This document shows, piece by piece, positions 1 through 5,270 of a stretch of 5,270 nt of DNA. The DNA lies in NCBI GenBank assembly GCA_030271555.1, contig JARXKQ010000109.1, forward strand, positions 1 through 5,270, given 5' to 3'. The position numbers and the translations under genes are program-made. Under the pieces are notes generated by a model. It worked only from the letters and a program-made list of their open reading frames with translations, ran no database searches and was not told the DNA's origin. Within the stretch, counting starts at the first letter, position 1, and the number at the start of each line of letters is the position of its first letter. This stretch comes from Chloroflexota bacterium. GTDB lineage: Bacteria > Chloroflexota > Limnocylindria > Limnocylindrales > CSP1-4.

Positions 1-1
1 C

Positions 2-106
2 TGTCGTTGCGCCACTGAGTGGTGGACGGCTAGGATGGTCGAGGGCGCCCTGCTGGACCGTTATCGGAACCGGCGGCTCCCGCCCAACCCGAGGAACGTG
101 CGATGA
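2..106 (+). CDS. possible 3' end of an upstream gene (partial)
   Basis: The frame beginning at base 2 is open from the window edge to a TGA at 104-106. That stop shares the ATGA with the start of the ureohydrolase gene, the same 4-nt overlap style used elsewhere in this window. The tail reads ...RMVEGALLDRYRNRRLPPNP... and most third codon positions from about base 35 onward are G or C, as in the neighbouring genes. I do not recognise the protein. An alternative is that the upstream gene ends in frame 1 at the TGA at 16-18 (preceding codons read LSLRH), leaving 19-102 as a short leader, or as a 23-codon ORF from the ATG at 35. Only a few dozen codons are visible, so the call rests on frame openness and the overlap pattern. 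Confidence 0.35.
   Translation, partial: CRCATEWWTARMVEGALLDRYRNRRLPPNPRNVR
91..96 (+). promoter_or_regulatory. ribosome binding site of the ureohydrolase gene
   Basis: GAGGAA lies six bases before the ATG at 103. It is a good Shine-Dalgarno match with good spacing and fixes this start over later in-frame methionines. Confidence 0.7.
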
Positions 107-1209
107 CCGACGAGCACGCTCGGCCCGACTTTGCTCAACTAAACGGCTGGGATCGACCCTATGAGGTCTTCCATCGCCCCGAGGTTCCGGCATATACGGG
201 CGTCACCCTGTCTTTCTGCAACCGGCCGCTGGTCGAAGACCCAGTCGAACTTGCCCGGAAGGCGCCCGACGTGGTGATTGTTGGTGCGCCGGTGGACGAG
301 GGCGTCAGCTACCGGCCCGGGGCGCGGTTTGGGCCGCGTGCCATCCGTCAGGCGTCGTATACGCACGGCGGCTACTCGCTCCAGCTGGATATTTCGCCTT
401 TCGAGCATCTATCGGTCGTCGACGCCGGCGACGCCAATGTTGCGCCAGGGGCGATCGACCGCGGCCACGCAATGGTTTTTCGCAAGGTGCTCGAGGTCGC
501 GCGAACCGGCGCGATACCCATCGTTCTTGGCGGCGACCACTCCATCACGTGGCCGTCGGCGAGCGCGGTGGCGGAGGCGCGCCATCCGCACAGCGTGGGC
601 ATCGTCCACTTCGACGCGCACGCTGATACAGCGAACGACGACTGGGGTGTGCTCGCCGGCCACGGCACGCCCATGCGTCGACTCATCGAGTCAGGCGCGA
701 TCGATGGGCGCAACTTCGTTCAGGTAGGACTGCGCGGCTACTGGCCGCCGCCCGCCGTCTTCGCGTGGATGAAAGAGCACGGACTGCGCTGGCACCTTAT
801 GCGCGAAATCGAGGAACGGGGTGCGGAGGCCGTGATCGACGACGCAATCGCTGAGGCGCTCGACGGCGCCGACGCGATCTACCTGTCCATCGACATCGAC
901 GTGCTCGATCCGGGCAACGCGCCCGGTACGGGCACGCCCGAGCCGGGCGGCATGCTCACTCGCGAGCTGCTGCGCGCGATCAGGCGCATCGTCGGCAAGG
1001 TGCCGCTAGCGGGCATGGACATCGTCGAGGTGTCGCCGCCGTACGACCACGCCGACATCACCGCCGCGGCTGCGCACCGGTGCGCCCTCGAGGCGATCAG
1101 CGCGCTGGCGGTGCGCAAGCGTGACGGCTTGCCGGTGCGCTTCACGCCCTCCGATGCGACTCCGCCGGAGGCCGGCCAAGGCGTTCGTGCAACAGGGGCA
1201 GGCGGCTGA
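103..1209 (+). CDS. ureohydrolase, agmatinase/arginase superfamily (speB-like)
   Basis: This 368-residue cytoplasmic enzyme is predicted to hydrolyse a guanidino compound to urea plus an amine, or to ammonia-releasing products, with a binuclear metal centre. The superfamily signatures are all present: GGDHS (143-147, ligand H146), DAHAD (171-175, ligands D171, H173, D175) and SIDIDVLDP (262-270, ligands D264, D266). A GTGTPEPGG segment follows, then EVSPPYD (309-315), the agmatinase-like form of the last conserved block. The core starts near residue 56 (DVVIVGAPVDEG, then RPGARFGPRAIR), preceded by about 55 residues, a rather long N-terminal segment; the last 20 residues are a Gly/Ala/Pro-rich tail. 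The start is supported by GAGGAA six bases upstream. Agmatinase (putrescine synthesis) is the default annotation, but guanidinobutyrase, guanidinopropionase or nickel-dependent guanidine hydrolase (GdmH) cannot be excluded from motifs, which are shared. No polyamine, arginine decarboxylase or HypA/HypB-like maturation gene is in the window. The family is certain, the substrate is not. Confidence 0.93.
   Translation: MTDEHARPDFAQLNGWDRPYEVFHRPEVPAYTGVTLSFCNRPLVEDPVELARKAPDVVIVGAPVDEGVSYRPGARFGPRAIRQASYTHGGYSLQLDISPFEHLSVVDAGDANVAPGAIDRGHAMVFRKVLEVARTGAIPIVLGGDHSITWPSASAVAEARHPHSVGIVHFDAHADTANDDWGVLAGHGTPMRRLIESGAIDGRNFVQVGLRGYWPPPAVFAWMKEHGLRWHLMREIEERGAEAVIDDAIAEALDGADAIYLSIDIDVLDPGNAPGTGTPEPGGMLTRELLRAIRRIVGKVPLAGMDIVEVSPPYDHADITAAAAHRCALEAISALAVRKRDGLPVRFTPSDATPPEAGQGVRATGAGG
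1194..1198 (+). promoter_or_regulatory. candidate ribosome binding site for the methyltransferase
   Basis: AGGGG lies seven bases before the CTG at 1206, inside the last codons of the ureohydrolase gene. It is the best Shine-Dalgarno-like sequence near the place where the methyltransferase N-terminus must begin, and it is the main local support for a CTG start there. Confidence 0.45.
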
Positions 1210-2015
1210 CGAGCGCCTGGCCACAGGGGACCCGTGGCGCCGATCTGGCGCGCTACTACGACCTGGATCTGCTTACCGATCCAGGTGACCTGGCGCTCTA
1301 CCTGCGCCTGGCGGCTGAGGCGCACGGCCCGATCCTCGAGCTCGCGGTAGGTAGCGGCCGGCTGGCCGTGCCGTTGGCCGCGGCCGGCCATGATGTGACC
1401 GGCGTCGACAACGACGAGGCAATGCTCGACCGGGCGCGCGCCAAGTGGCAGCAGAGCAGCGCGGCCGGCCGCCTTACTTTGATCCAGCACGACCTGACGA
1501 CGCTGGCGCTGGCGCAGTGCTTCGCGCTCGTTGTTGTGGCGCTCAACAGCGTGCTGCTGCTCAACGGCCGCGCCGCGCAGGAACGCGCCCTCAAGGTGAT
1601 GCGCGCCCACCTGGCGCCCGGTGGCCGCGCGGTTGTTGACGTCTGGTTGCCCACAGCCGACGACCTCGCGCTGTACGACGGGCGCAGGGCGCTCGAATGG
1701 TTGCGCACGGACACCGAAACCGGCGAGCGCGTCGCCAAGACGACCATCGCCAGTTACAACACCGCGAAGCACACCGCGACGCTGACCACCATCTTCGACG
1801 CCGCGCGCCTCGACGAGGCTGAGCGGCGCATCACTCGCGAGGATGCGATCACCTTCATCACCAAGGACGATCTCGTCGCCGCCGCCCGCGCTGCCGGGCT
1901 GGAGCCGGAGACGATCGCCGGCGACTACAACCTGAGCCCATGGACCGAGGCCAGTGAGCGAGTCGTGCTGGTGCTGCGTGATATAGAGTCGGTGGGTGGC
2001 CGGACCTCAATCTGA
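1206..2015 (+). CDS. class I SAM-dependent methyltransferase, probable CTG start
   Basis: This is a Rossmann-fold methyltransferase of the Methyltransf_25/11 type, about 269 residues if it starts at CTG 1206. Motif I is ELAVGSGR (residues 45-52), followed by VTGVD with the ribose-binding acid D68. A motif II-like strand FALVVVALNSVL lies at 106-117, motif III-like HLAPGGRAVVDVW near 135-147, and a C-terminal block GDYNLSPWTEASERVVLVL near 239-257 that is typical of this group. The first GTG in the frame, at 1368, lies after motif I, so starting there would delete the SAM-binding loop; the frame upstream is open back to a stop at 1122 and codes for a family-like N-terminus (ARYYDLDLLTDPGDL). 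No ATG, GTG or TTG occurs between 1125 and 1367. CTG 1206 forms a CTGA overlap with the ureohydrolase stop and has AGGGG seven bases upstream, so I chose it. A sequence error or ATG variant at 1206 would give the same protein. The acceptor is unknown; the fold suggests a small molecule. The 3' end overlaps the next gene by 20 nt. Confidence 0.85.
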   Translation: MTSAWPQGTRGADLARYYDLDLLTDPGDLALYLRLAAEAHGPILELAVGSGRLAVPLAAAGHDVTGVDNDEAMLDRARAKWQQSSAAGRLTLIQHDLTTLALAQCFALVVVALNSVLLLNGRAAQERALKVMRAHLAPGGRAVVDVWLPTADDLALYDGRRALEWLRTDTETGERVAKTTIASYNTAKHTATLTTIFDAARLDEAERRITREDAITFITKDDLVAAARAAGLEPETIAGDYNLSPWTEASERVVLVLRDIESVGGRTSI

Positions 2016-3204
2016 CGCGCAGATTCGCCTGCTGCTGGTCGAAGACATGCCTCAGGTTGCGCAGTACATCCGCAACCTGCTCGACGCGCAGGCGCGGATC
2101 AAGCTGCTCGAGGTCGTGACCGACGGCGCGACGGTGGTCGAGCAGGTGCGCGAGCACCAACCCGACGTGCTCATCGTGGACGCACTGCTCCAGGGCAAGA
2201 TCAACGGTCTCCAGGTCGCCGCCGACCTGCGCGAGCAGGGCATGGACCTGCCCATCATCTGCCTCACCGTGCCGCAAAAGCCAATAGCGATCGGCGATGG
2301 CATGGGTGAGACCCGCGTGCTCGCGATGCCGTTCTCAGGCTTCGACTTCATGCACCTGCTCGAACAGATGCACAACGAGCACAAAGCGCTCGCCCCGGAG
2401 GCCGTGTCGCGTGTCTACGCGATGTTCGGCGCCAAGGGTGGCGTCGGCACGACCACGCTGGCCTACAACATCGGCGCGGCGCTGGTCGCGCAGGGCCTGA
2501 CCGTCGCGTTGATCGACGGCAGCCTTCAGTTCGGTGACTTGCGCGGCCTCCTGCGCGTGCCCGAGGACACGCCATCCATCGTCAACCTGCCCACGAATCG
2601 CGTTCAGCGGGCGGACCTCCAGGAGGTCATGTATCACGACAAGTCGGGCGTGGAAGTGCTCTTCGCGCCGCCGCGCATCGAGCTTGCCGAGATGGTCACA
2701 GTGCGCGACCTGGAACGTCTCATATCGTTGATGCGCAAGGTCTACAACGTGGTGATCATCGATACCGCGACCACGGTCGACGACACACTGCTGGCGTATC
2801 TCGATGCGTCGGACGAGATGATCCAGGTGGTGACGTACGAGTGGCCGTCGCTGCAGCGCGCACGGGCCATGACCGACACGCTCAATGCGATCAACTACCC
2901 GACCGCACGGGTGCGCTACCTCGCCAACCGCGCGGACTCCAAGGGCGGTATGGCGCGCGATGACGTCGTCAAGCTGCTCGGCCGCCAGCCCGATTTCGAG
3001 GTTGTGAGCGACGGGATCCTCGTGCTCGACGCGAACAACCGCGGCGAGCCGTTCATCACCCTGGGTCCAAAGCAGCACGTCAGCAGCGATGTCGTATCGA
3101 TCGCCAAGGCGCTGGCGCGATCCATGGCCGATGAGCATCGCGCGGCGGCCGACAATGCCGCTCGTCGGGCGCGTGAAGCCCAGCAATCCATGGTGGAGCA
3201 ATGA
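1996..3204 (+). CDS. receiver domain fused to MinD/CpaE (TadZ)-like P-loop ATPase
   Basis: This 402-residue protein has two domains. Residues 10-127 form a CheY-like receiver: acidic pair E16-D17, phospho-acceptor candidate D62 (PDVLIVDA) and T91 (IICLT). The switch lysine normally in a KP motif is M111 (LAMPF). Residues 139-375 are a MinD/ParA-type domain like CpaE/TadZ, proteins that place tad pilus machinery at the pole. It has a deviant Walker A, KGGVGTTT (147-154), with signature K147 but Thr at the second lysine; Walker A' ALIDGSLQFGDL with D174 but S176 where MinD has its second Asp; and Walker B VVIIDT with D256. The last 30 residues are a charged, Ala/Arg-rich probable helix. GTG 1996 is the only sensible start, since the next in-frame Met (2047) lies inside receiver strand 1; its Shine-Dalgarno is weak (AGAG at 1985-1988) and it overlaps the methyltransferase by 20 nt. 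No tad/cpa pilus genes are in the window. A regulatory, scaffold or positioning role is inference; the domain calls are secure. Confidence 0.88.
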   Translation: MAGPQSDAQIRLLLVEDMPQVAQYIRNLLDAQARIKLLEVVTDGATVVEQVREHQPDVLIVDALLQGKINGLQVAADLREQGMDLPIICLTVPQKPIAIGDGMGETRVLAMPFSGFDFMHLLEQMHNEHKALAPEAVSRVYAMFGAKGGVGTTTLAYNIGAALVAQGLTVALIDGSLQFGDLRGLLRVPEDTPSIVNLPTNRVQRADLQEVMYHDKSGVEVLFAPPRIELAEMVTVRDLERLISLMRKVYNVVIIDTATTVDDTLLAYLDASDEMIQVVTYEWPSLQRARAMTDTLNAINYPTARVRYLANRADSKGGMARDDVVKLLGRQPDFEVVSDGILVLDANNRGEPFITLGPKQHVSSDVVSIAKALARSMADEHRAAADNAARRAREAQQSMVEQ

Positions 3205-4019
3205 GCGACCGACGCGCCGTCGGCTTCTTCGACTCGGGTGTGGGCGGCCTGACGGTGTTGCGCGAGGTCATTCGCCGCCTGCCCAACGAGTCGACGATCT
3301 ACATCGGTGACAACGCGCGAGCGCCGTACGGCCCGCGTACCGACGAGGAAGTGAAGCGCTTCTCGGCGGAGTGCCTCGACGAGCTGGCGTCGCGCGACGT
3401 CAAGGCGATCGTCGTCGCCTGCAACACCTCGTCCGCGGTTGCGCTGCCGGACCTGCGGCTGCGCTACAACATGCCGCTGCTGGGCGTGGTTCGACCTGGC
3501 GCCACGGCTGCCGCTTTGGCGACGCGCAACCGGCGCGTTGGCGTGATAGGCACCGCGGCGACGATCCGCTCGCATGCCTACTTCCAGGCGATCAAGGAAG
3601 AGGATCCGTTCGTCGAGGTGATCGAGCATGCGACGCCCGACCTGGTGCCGCTCGTCGAGGCCGGTCGCTTGGAAGGGCCGCTCGTCGAGGACGTCGTGCG
3701 TAGATCAATCGCTCCGATTACCGACTCTGACTGCGATCCGGACACGCTGCTGCTGGGCTGCACGCACTACCCGCTCCTGGCTTCGATCTTCCGCGACATC
3801 GTCGGCCCCGATGTGGCCGTCATCGACACCGCGACCGCGACCGCGAGCGCGCTCGCCCATCTCCTGGAGATGCACGACCTCAACGCGCCGGCCGGTGAGC
3901 CAGCGCAGCACGTGCAGCTCACCACGGGCGACGTCGCCGCGTTCGAGGTCATCGCCGAGCGGCTCTTTGGGACGGATTTCACCCAGGTCGAGCGGGTCGC
4001 GGTCGCTGGCGCCGCGTGA
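3201..4019 (+). CDS. murI: glutamate racemase
   Basis: MurI interconverts L- and D-glutamate without a cofactor, supplying D-Glu for the peptidoglycan stem peptide in the cytoplasm. At 272 residues it has normal family length and all signatures: FFDSGVGGLTVL with D11 and S12, IGDNARAPYGPRT (35-47), VVACNTSSAVALP with catalytic C74 plus N75 and T76, VGVIGTAATI (113-122), DLVPLVEAG (147-155), and LLLGCTHYPLL with second catalytic C187, T188 and H189. Both catalytic cysteines are present, so the enzyme should be active. The ATG shares an ATGA with the stop of the receiver-MinD gene. GGTGGAG sits very close upstream (3192-3198), so coupling to the preceding gene probably helps initiation. Aspartate racemase is unlikely given the full MurI motif set. 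The 3' end forms a GTGA overlap with the metalloprotease gene. The gene implies a peptidoglycan-containing cell. Confidence 0.97.
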   Translation: MSDRRAVGFFDSGVGGLTVLREVIRRLPNESTIYIGDNARAPYGPRTDEEVKRFSAECLDELASRDVKAIVVACNTSSAVALPDLRLRYNMPLLGVVRPGATAAALATRNRRVGVIGTAATIRSHAYFQAIKEEDPFVEVIEHATPDLVPLVEAGRLEGPLVEDVVRRSIAPITDSDCDPDTLLLGCTHYPLLASIFRDIVGPDVAVIDTATATASALAHLLEMHDLNAPAGEPAQHVQLTTGDVAAFEVIAERLFGTDFTQVERVAVAGAA

Positions 4020-5245
4020 CGACAGCCCAGCGGCGTCGCCGTGCAGCGCGCTCGTCGCGGACGGATGCGGCACTGGGTCTGGGTCTGGCCGCGGGCGCGG
4101 CCGGCCTGGCGCTCGCCGGGCGCTACCTCGCGCGGCGCGCGCGGAGCACCGGTCATTTGGGCCTCGTGGATTGGCCGCGCGTCGAACAGCTCGCCGTCAC
4201 CCGGCTGAGAAAGGTGCCCGGCGCGCTGACGCGCAACGAGCTTGCGGCCGCGCAGGACGACTACGCCCGGGCAATGGAACGGGTCGTGCCGCTGCTGGAG
4301 GCGCGCCTAGGCCAGCCGCTGCCGGGTGTGGTCGAGCGTCATGCCGTGGTCGATCGGCCCGATTGGGCGCGCGCCAACGTCACCACGTTCGCGGCACTCG
4401 TCGATCGCATCGAGCCGCACCTGCTCGCAGCGAGTGGCGGCCGCAACAGTCGCTCCGGCTTGGCCTCGGACCTGGCCAAGATGGCCAACCGGTTCCTCAC
4501 CACGCAGCAGCTGGGCTTCCTGCTGGGCTACATGGGGGCGCGGGTGCTGGGCCAGTACGACGTTGCGCTGCTATCCGCCGAAGCGACGCCGGGCAACCTT
4601 CTTTTCGTCGAGGAGAACATCCGACTCACCGCTGCCGCCCTGGGCATCAAGCCATCCGAGTTCCGGACCTGGATCGTTCTCCATGAAGCGACGCACGCAT
4701 TCGAGTTCGAGGCCAACGACTGGCTCCGCCCGTACCTGCGCGATCACCTGGAGCGACAGCTGACCGGCGTGCTGGATCAAGCCAAGTCCATCCAGTCGGA
4801 CGGCCTGGTTGGCCTCGCGCGGCGCGTGCGCGACGCCCAAGACAACCCAATTGCCGCGTTCCTCTCCCCGGAGCAGCGCGTCCTCTTCGAGGAGACGCAG
4901 CGCGTAATGAGCCTGCTCGAGGGGTTCAGCGACTGGGTCATGGACGAGGTTGGCGCACAGGTGCTGCCTGACGTGGCGGGCATCCGGTCGCGCTTCGAGG
5001 CACGCCGCGCACAACGCCGGGGCGCGTTCGATCGTTTCGTGGCGCGCATCACCGGACTCGACCTGAAGCTTGAGCAGTACCGGCGGGGCGAGCGCTTCGT
5101 CGCCGGGGTGGCGGCGCACGGTGGCCAAGAGGCGATCGACGCGCTGTGGCGCGGACCGGCATCACTGCCCAGTGACGCTGAGCTCGCTGACCCGCAGCTG
5201 TGGGTCAACCGCGTCGTGCCCGGCGCCCTGGCGCGTTCAGCGTGA
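4016..5245 (+). CDS. membrane-anchored zincin_2 (DUF2342) metalloprotease-like protein, F420-associated family
   Basis: This 409-residue protein resembles the zincin_2 family, known from Actinomycetota and Chloroflexota and described as coenzyme F420 biosynthesis-associated because of its phylogenetic distribution; its substrate is unknown. The zinc-binding motif is LHEATHAFEFE (222-232), with H223 and H227 as ligands and E224 as catalytic base. Family-like blocks surround it: VDWPRVEQLA (51-60), a helix-rich region through LGFLLGYMGARVLGQYD (166-182), LLFVEENI (195-202), NDWLRPYL (234-241), and LLEGFSDWVMDEVG (300-313), which may give a further ligand (E302 or D306). The C-terminal signature includes LDLKLEQYRRGERFV and DPQLWVNRV. 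The N-terminus is Arg-rich (RRRR at 6-9), followed by a Gly/Ala/Leu hydrophobic stretch at about 18-39 and another basic patch, so it looks like a single membrane anchor without a clear cleavage site. GTG 4016 overlaps the murI stop as GTGA; no strong Shine-Dalgarno is visible. Proteolytic activity is inferred from the motif only. Confidence 0.88.
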   Translation: MTTAQRRRRAARSSRTDAALGLGLAAGAAGLALAGRYLARRARSTGHLGLVDWPRVEQLAVTRLRKVPGALTRNELAAAQDDYARAMERVVPLLEARLGQPLPGVVERHAVVDRPDWARANVTTFAALVDRIEPHLLAASGGRNSRSGLASDLAKMANRFLTTQQLGFLLGYMGARVLGQYDVALLSAEATPGNLLFVEENIRLTAAALGIKPSEFRTWIVLHEATHAFEFEANDWLRPYLRDHLERQLTGVLDQAKSIQSDGLVGLARRVRDAQDNPIAAFLSPEQRVLFEETQRVMSLLEGFSDWVMDEVGAQVLPDVAGIRSRFEARRAQRRGAFDRFVARITGLDLKLEQYRRGERFVAGVAAHGGQEAIDALWRGPASLPSDAELADPQLWVNRVVPGALARSA

Positions 5246-5270
5246 CACCGATGCGCCGGAGCGGACCGGA
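5242..5270 (+). CDS. candidate start of the next gene (partial)
   Basis: GTG at 5242 overlaps the TGA of the metalloprotease gene as GTGA, the junction type seen at 4016. It is in frame with an ATG at 5251, so either codon could start a protein beginning (MTP)MRRSGP. The frame stays open to the window end. Only nine codons are visible, so the product cannot be read. In mycobacteria the zincin_2 gene (Rv3626c) is next to tilS (tRNA-Ile lysidine synthetase), so tilS is a reasonable guess from gene order alone. Confidence 0.35.

Noticed and set aside
1..102. Promoter or riboswitch upstream of the ureohydrolase gene
   Set aside because: I found no convincing -35/-10 pair or structured leader; an open frame through this segment ending in ATGA fits a coding tail better, and more upstream sequence is needed.
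879..1772. Long antisense open frame of 297 codons opposite the ureohydrolase and methyltransferase
   Set aside because: It lies opposite two genes with clear family motifs, its translation shows no recognisable domain, and long antisense frames are expected in GC-rich DNA with GC-biased third positions.
1982..1987. TATAGA as a possible -10 promoter element before the receiver-MinD gene
   Set aside because: It matches only four of six consensus bases, has no -35-like hexamer at the right distance, and lies inside the methyltransferase coding sequence in an apparent operon.
2335..3201. Antisense open frame of 288 codons opposite the receiver-MinD gene
   Set aside because: The translation is low-complexity, rich in Arg, His, Val and Asp, without motifs, and mirrors the codon bias of the sense gene.
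3828..3845. Three tandem copies of ACCGCG
   Set aside because: It is a short run inside murI encoding an alternating Thr/Ala stretch (TATATA) and is explained by codon usage.
3628..4686. Plus-strand open frame of 352 codons spanning the murI/metalloprotease junction
   Set aside because: The translation is an Arg/Ala/Ser/Pro-rich out-of-frame shadow; murI and the zincin_2 gene in the other frames carry complete family motifs.
5246..5270. Terminator after the metalloprotease gene
   Set aside because: No stem followed by a T-run is visible, and a new start codon overlaps the stop.

Overview
This is a compact, GC-rich bacterial window coding on the plus strand almost from end to end. It holds five intact genes, the probable end of a gene upstream and the first codons of a gene downstream. 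The best guess for the host is a Chloroflexota bacterium (Thermomicrobia-like or a relative), with Actinomycetota second. The reasons are the GC-rich third codon positions, the 'coenzyme F420 biosynthesis-associated' zincin_2 metalloprotease family, which is mostly found in Actinomycetota and Chloroflexota, and a receiver-plus-MinD (CpaE/TadZ-like) protein of a kind common in Chloroflexota. The assignment is inference; there is no rRNA or other phylogenetic marker in the window.

Layout: (1) bases 1-106, an open frame that probably is the tail of an upstream gene, ending in an ATGA overlap with the next start; (2) 103-1209, a ureohydrolase of the agmatinase/arginase superfamily with all metal-binding motifs; (3) about 1206-2015, a class I SAM-dependent methyltransferase with no ATG, GTG or TTG where its N-terminus must lie, most simply started at a CTG in a CTGA overlap; (4) 1996-3204, an atypical receiver domain fused to a MinD/CpaE/TadZ-type P-loop domain with several altered key residues; (5) 3201-4019, glutamate racemase MurI; (6) 4016-5245, a membrane-anchored zincin_2 (DUF2342-type) HEATH metalloprotease-like protein; (7) 5242 onward, a candidate start of a further gene.

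Every junction is an overlap: ATGA, CTGA (inferred), 20 nt, ATGA, GTGA, and probably GTGA. The genes therefore look like part of one polycistronic, translationally coupled operon. MurI supplies D-glutamate for peptidoglycan. The others do not form an obvious single pathway with it: a guanidino-compound hydrolase, a small-molecule-type methyltransferase, a probably regulatory or scaffolding MinD-like protein, and a predicted membrane protease. No terminator, convincing promoter, RNA gene, mobile element, CRISPR array or long repeat is visible. The most unusual object is the receiver-MinD protein: it lacks the receiver switch lysine, the second Walker A lysine and the second acidic residue of Walker A', so it may bind nucleotide and partners without cycling normally.
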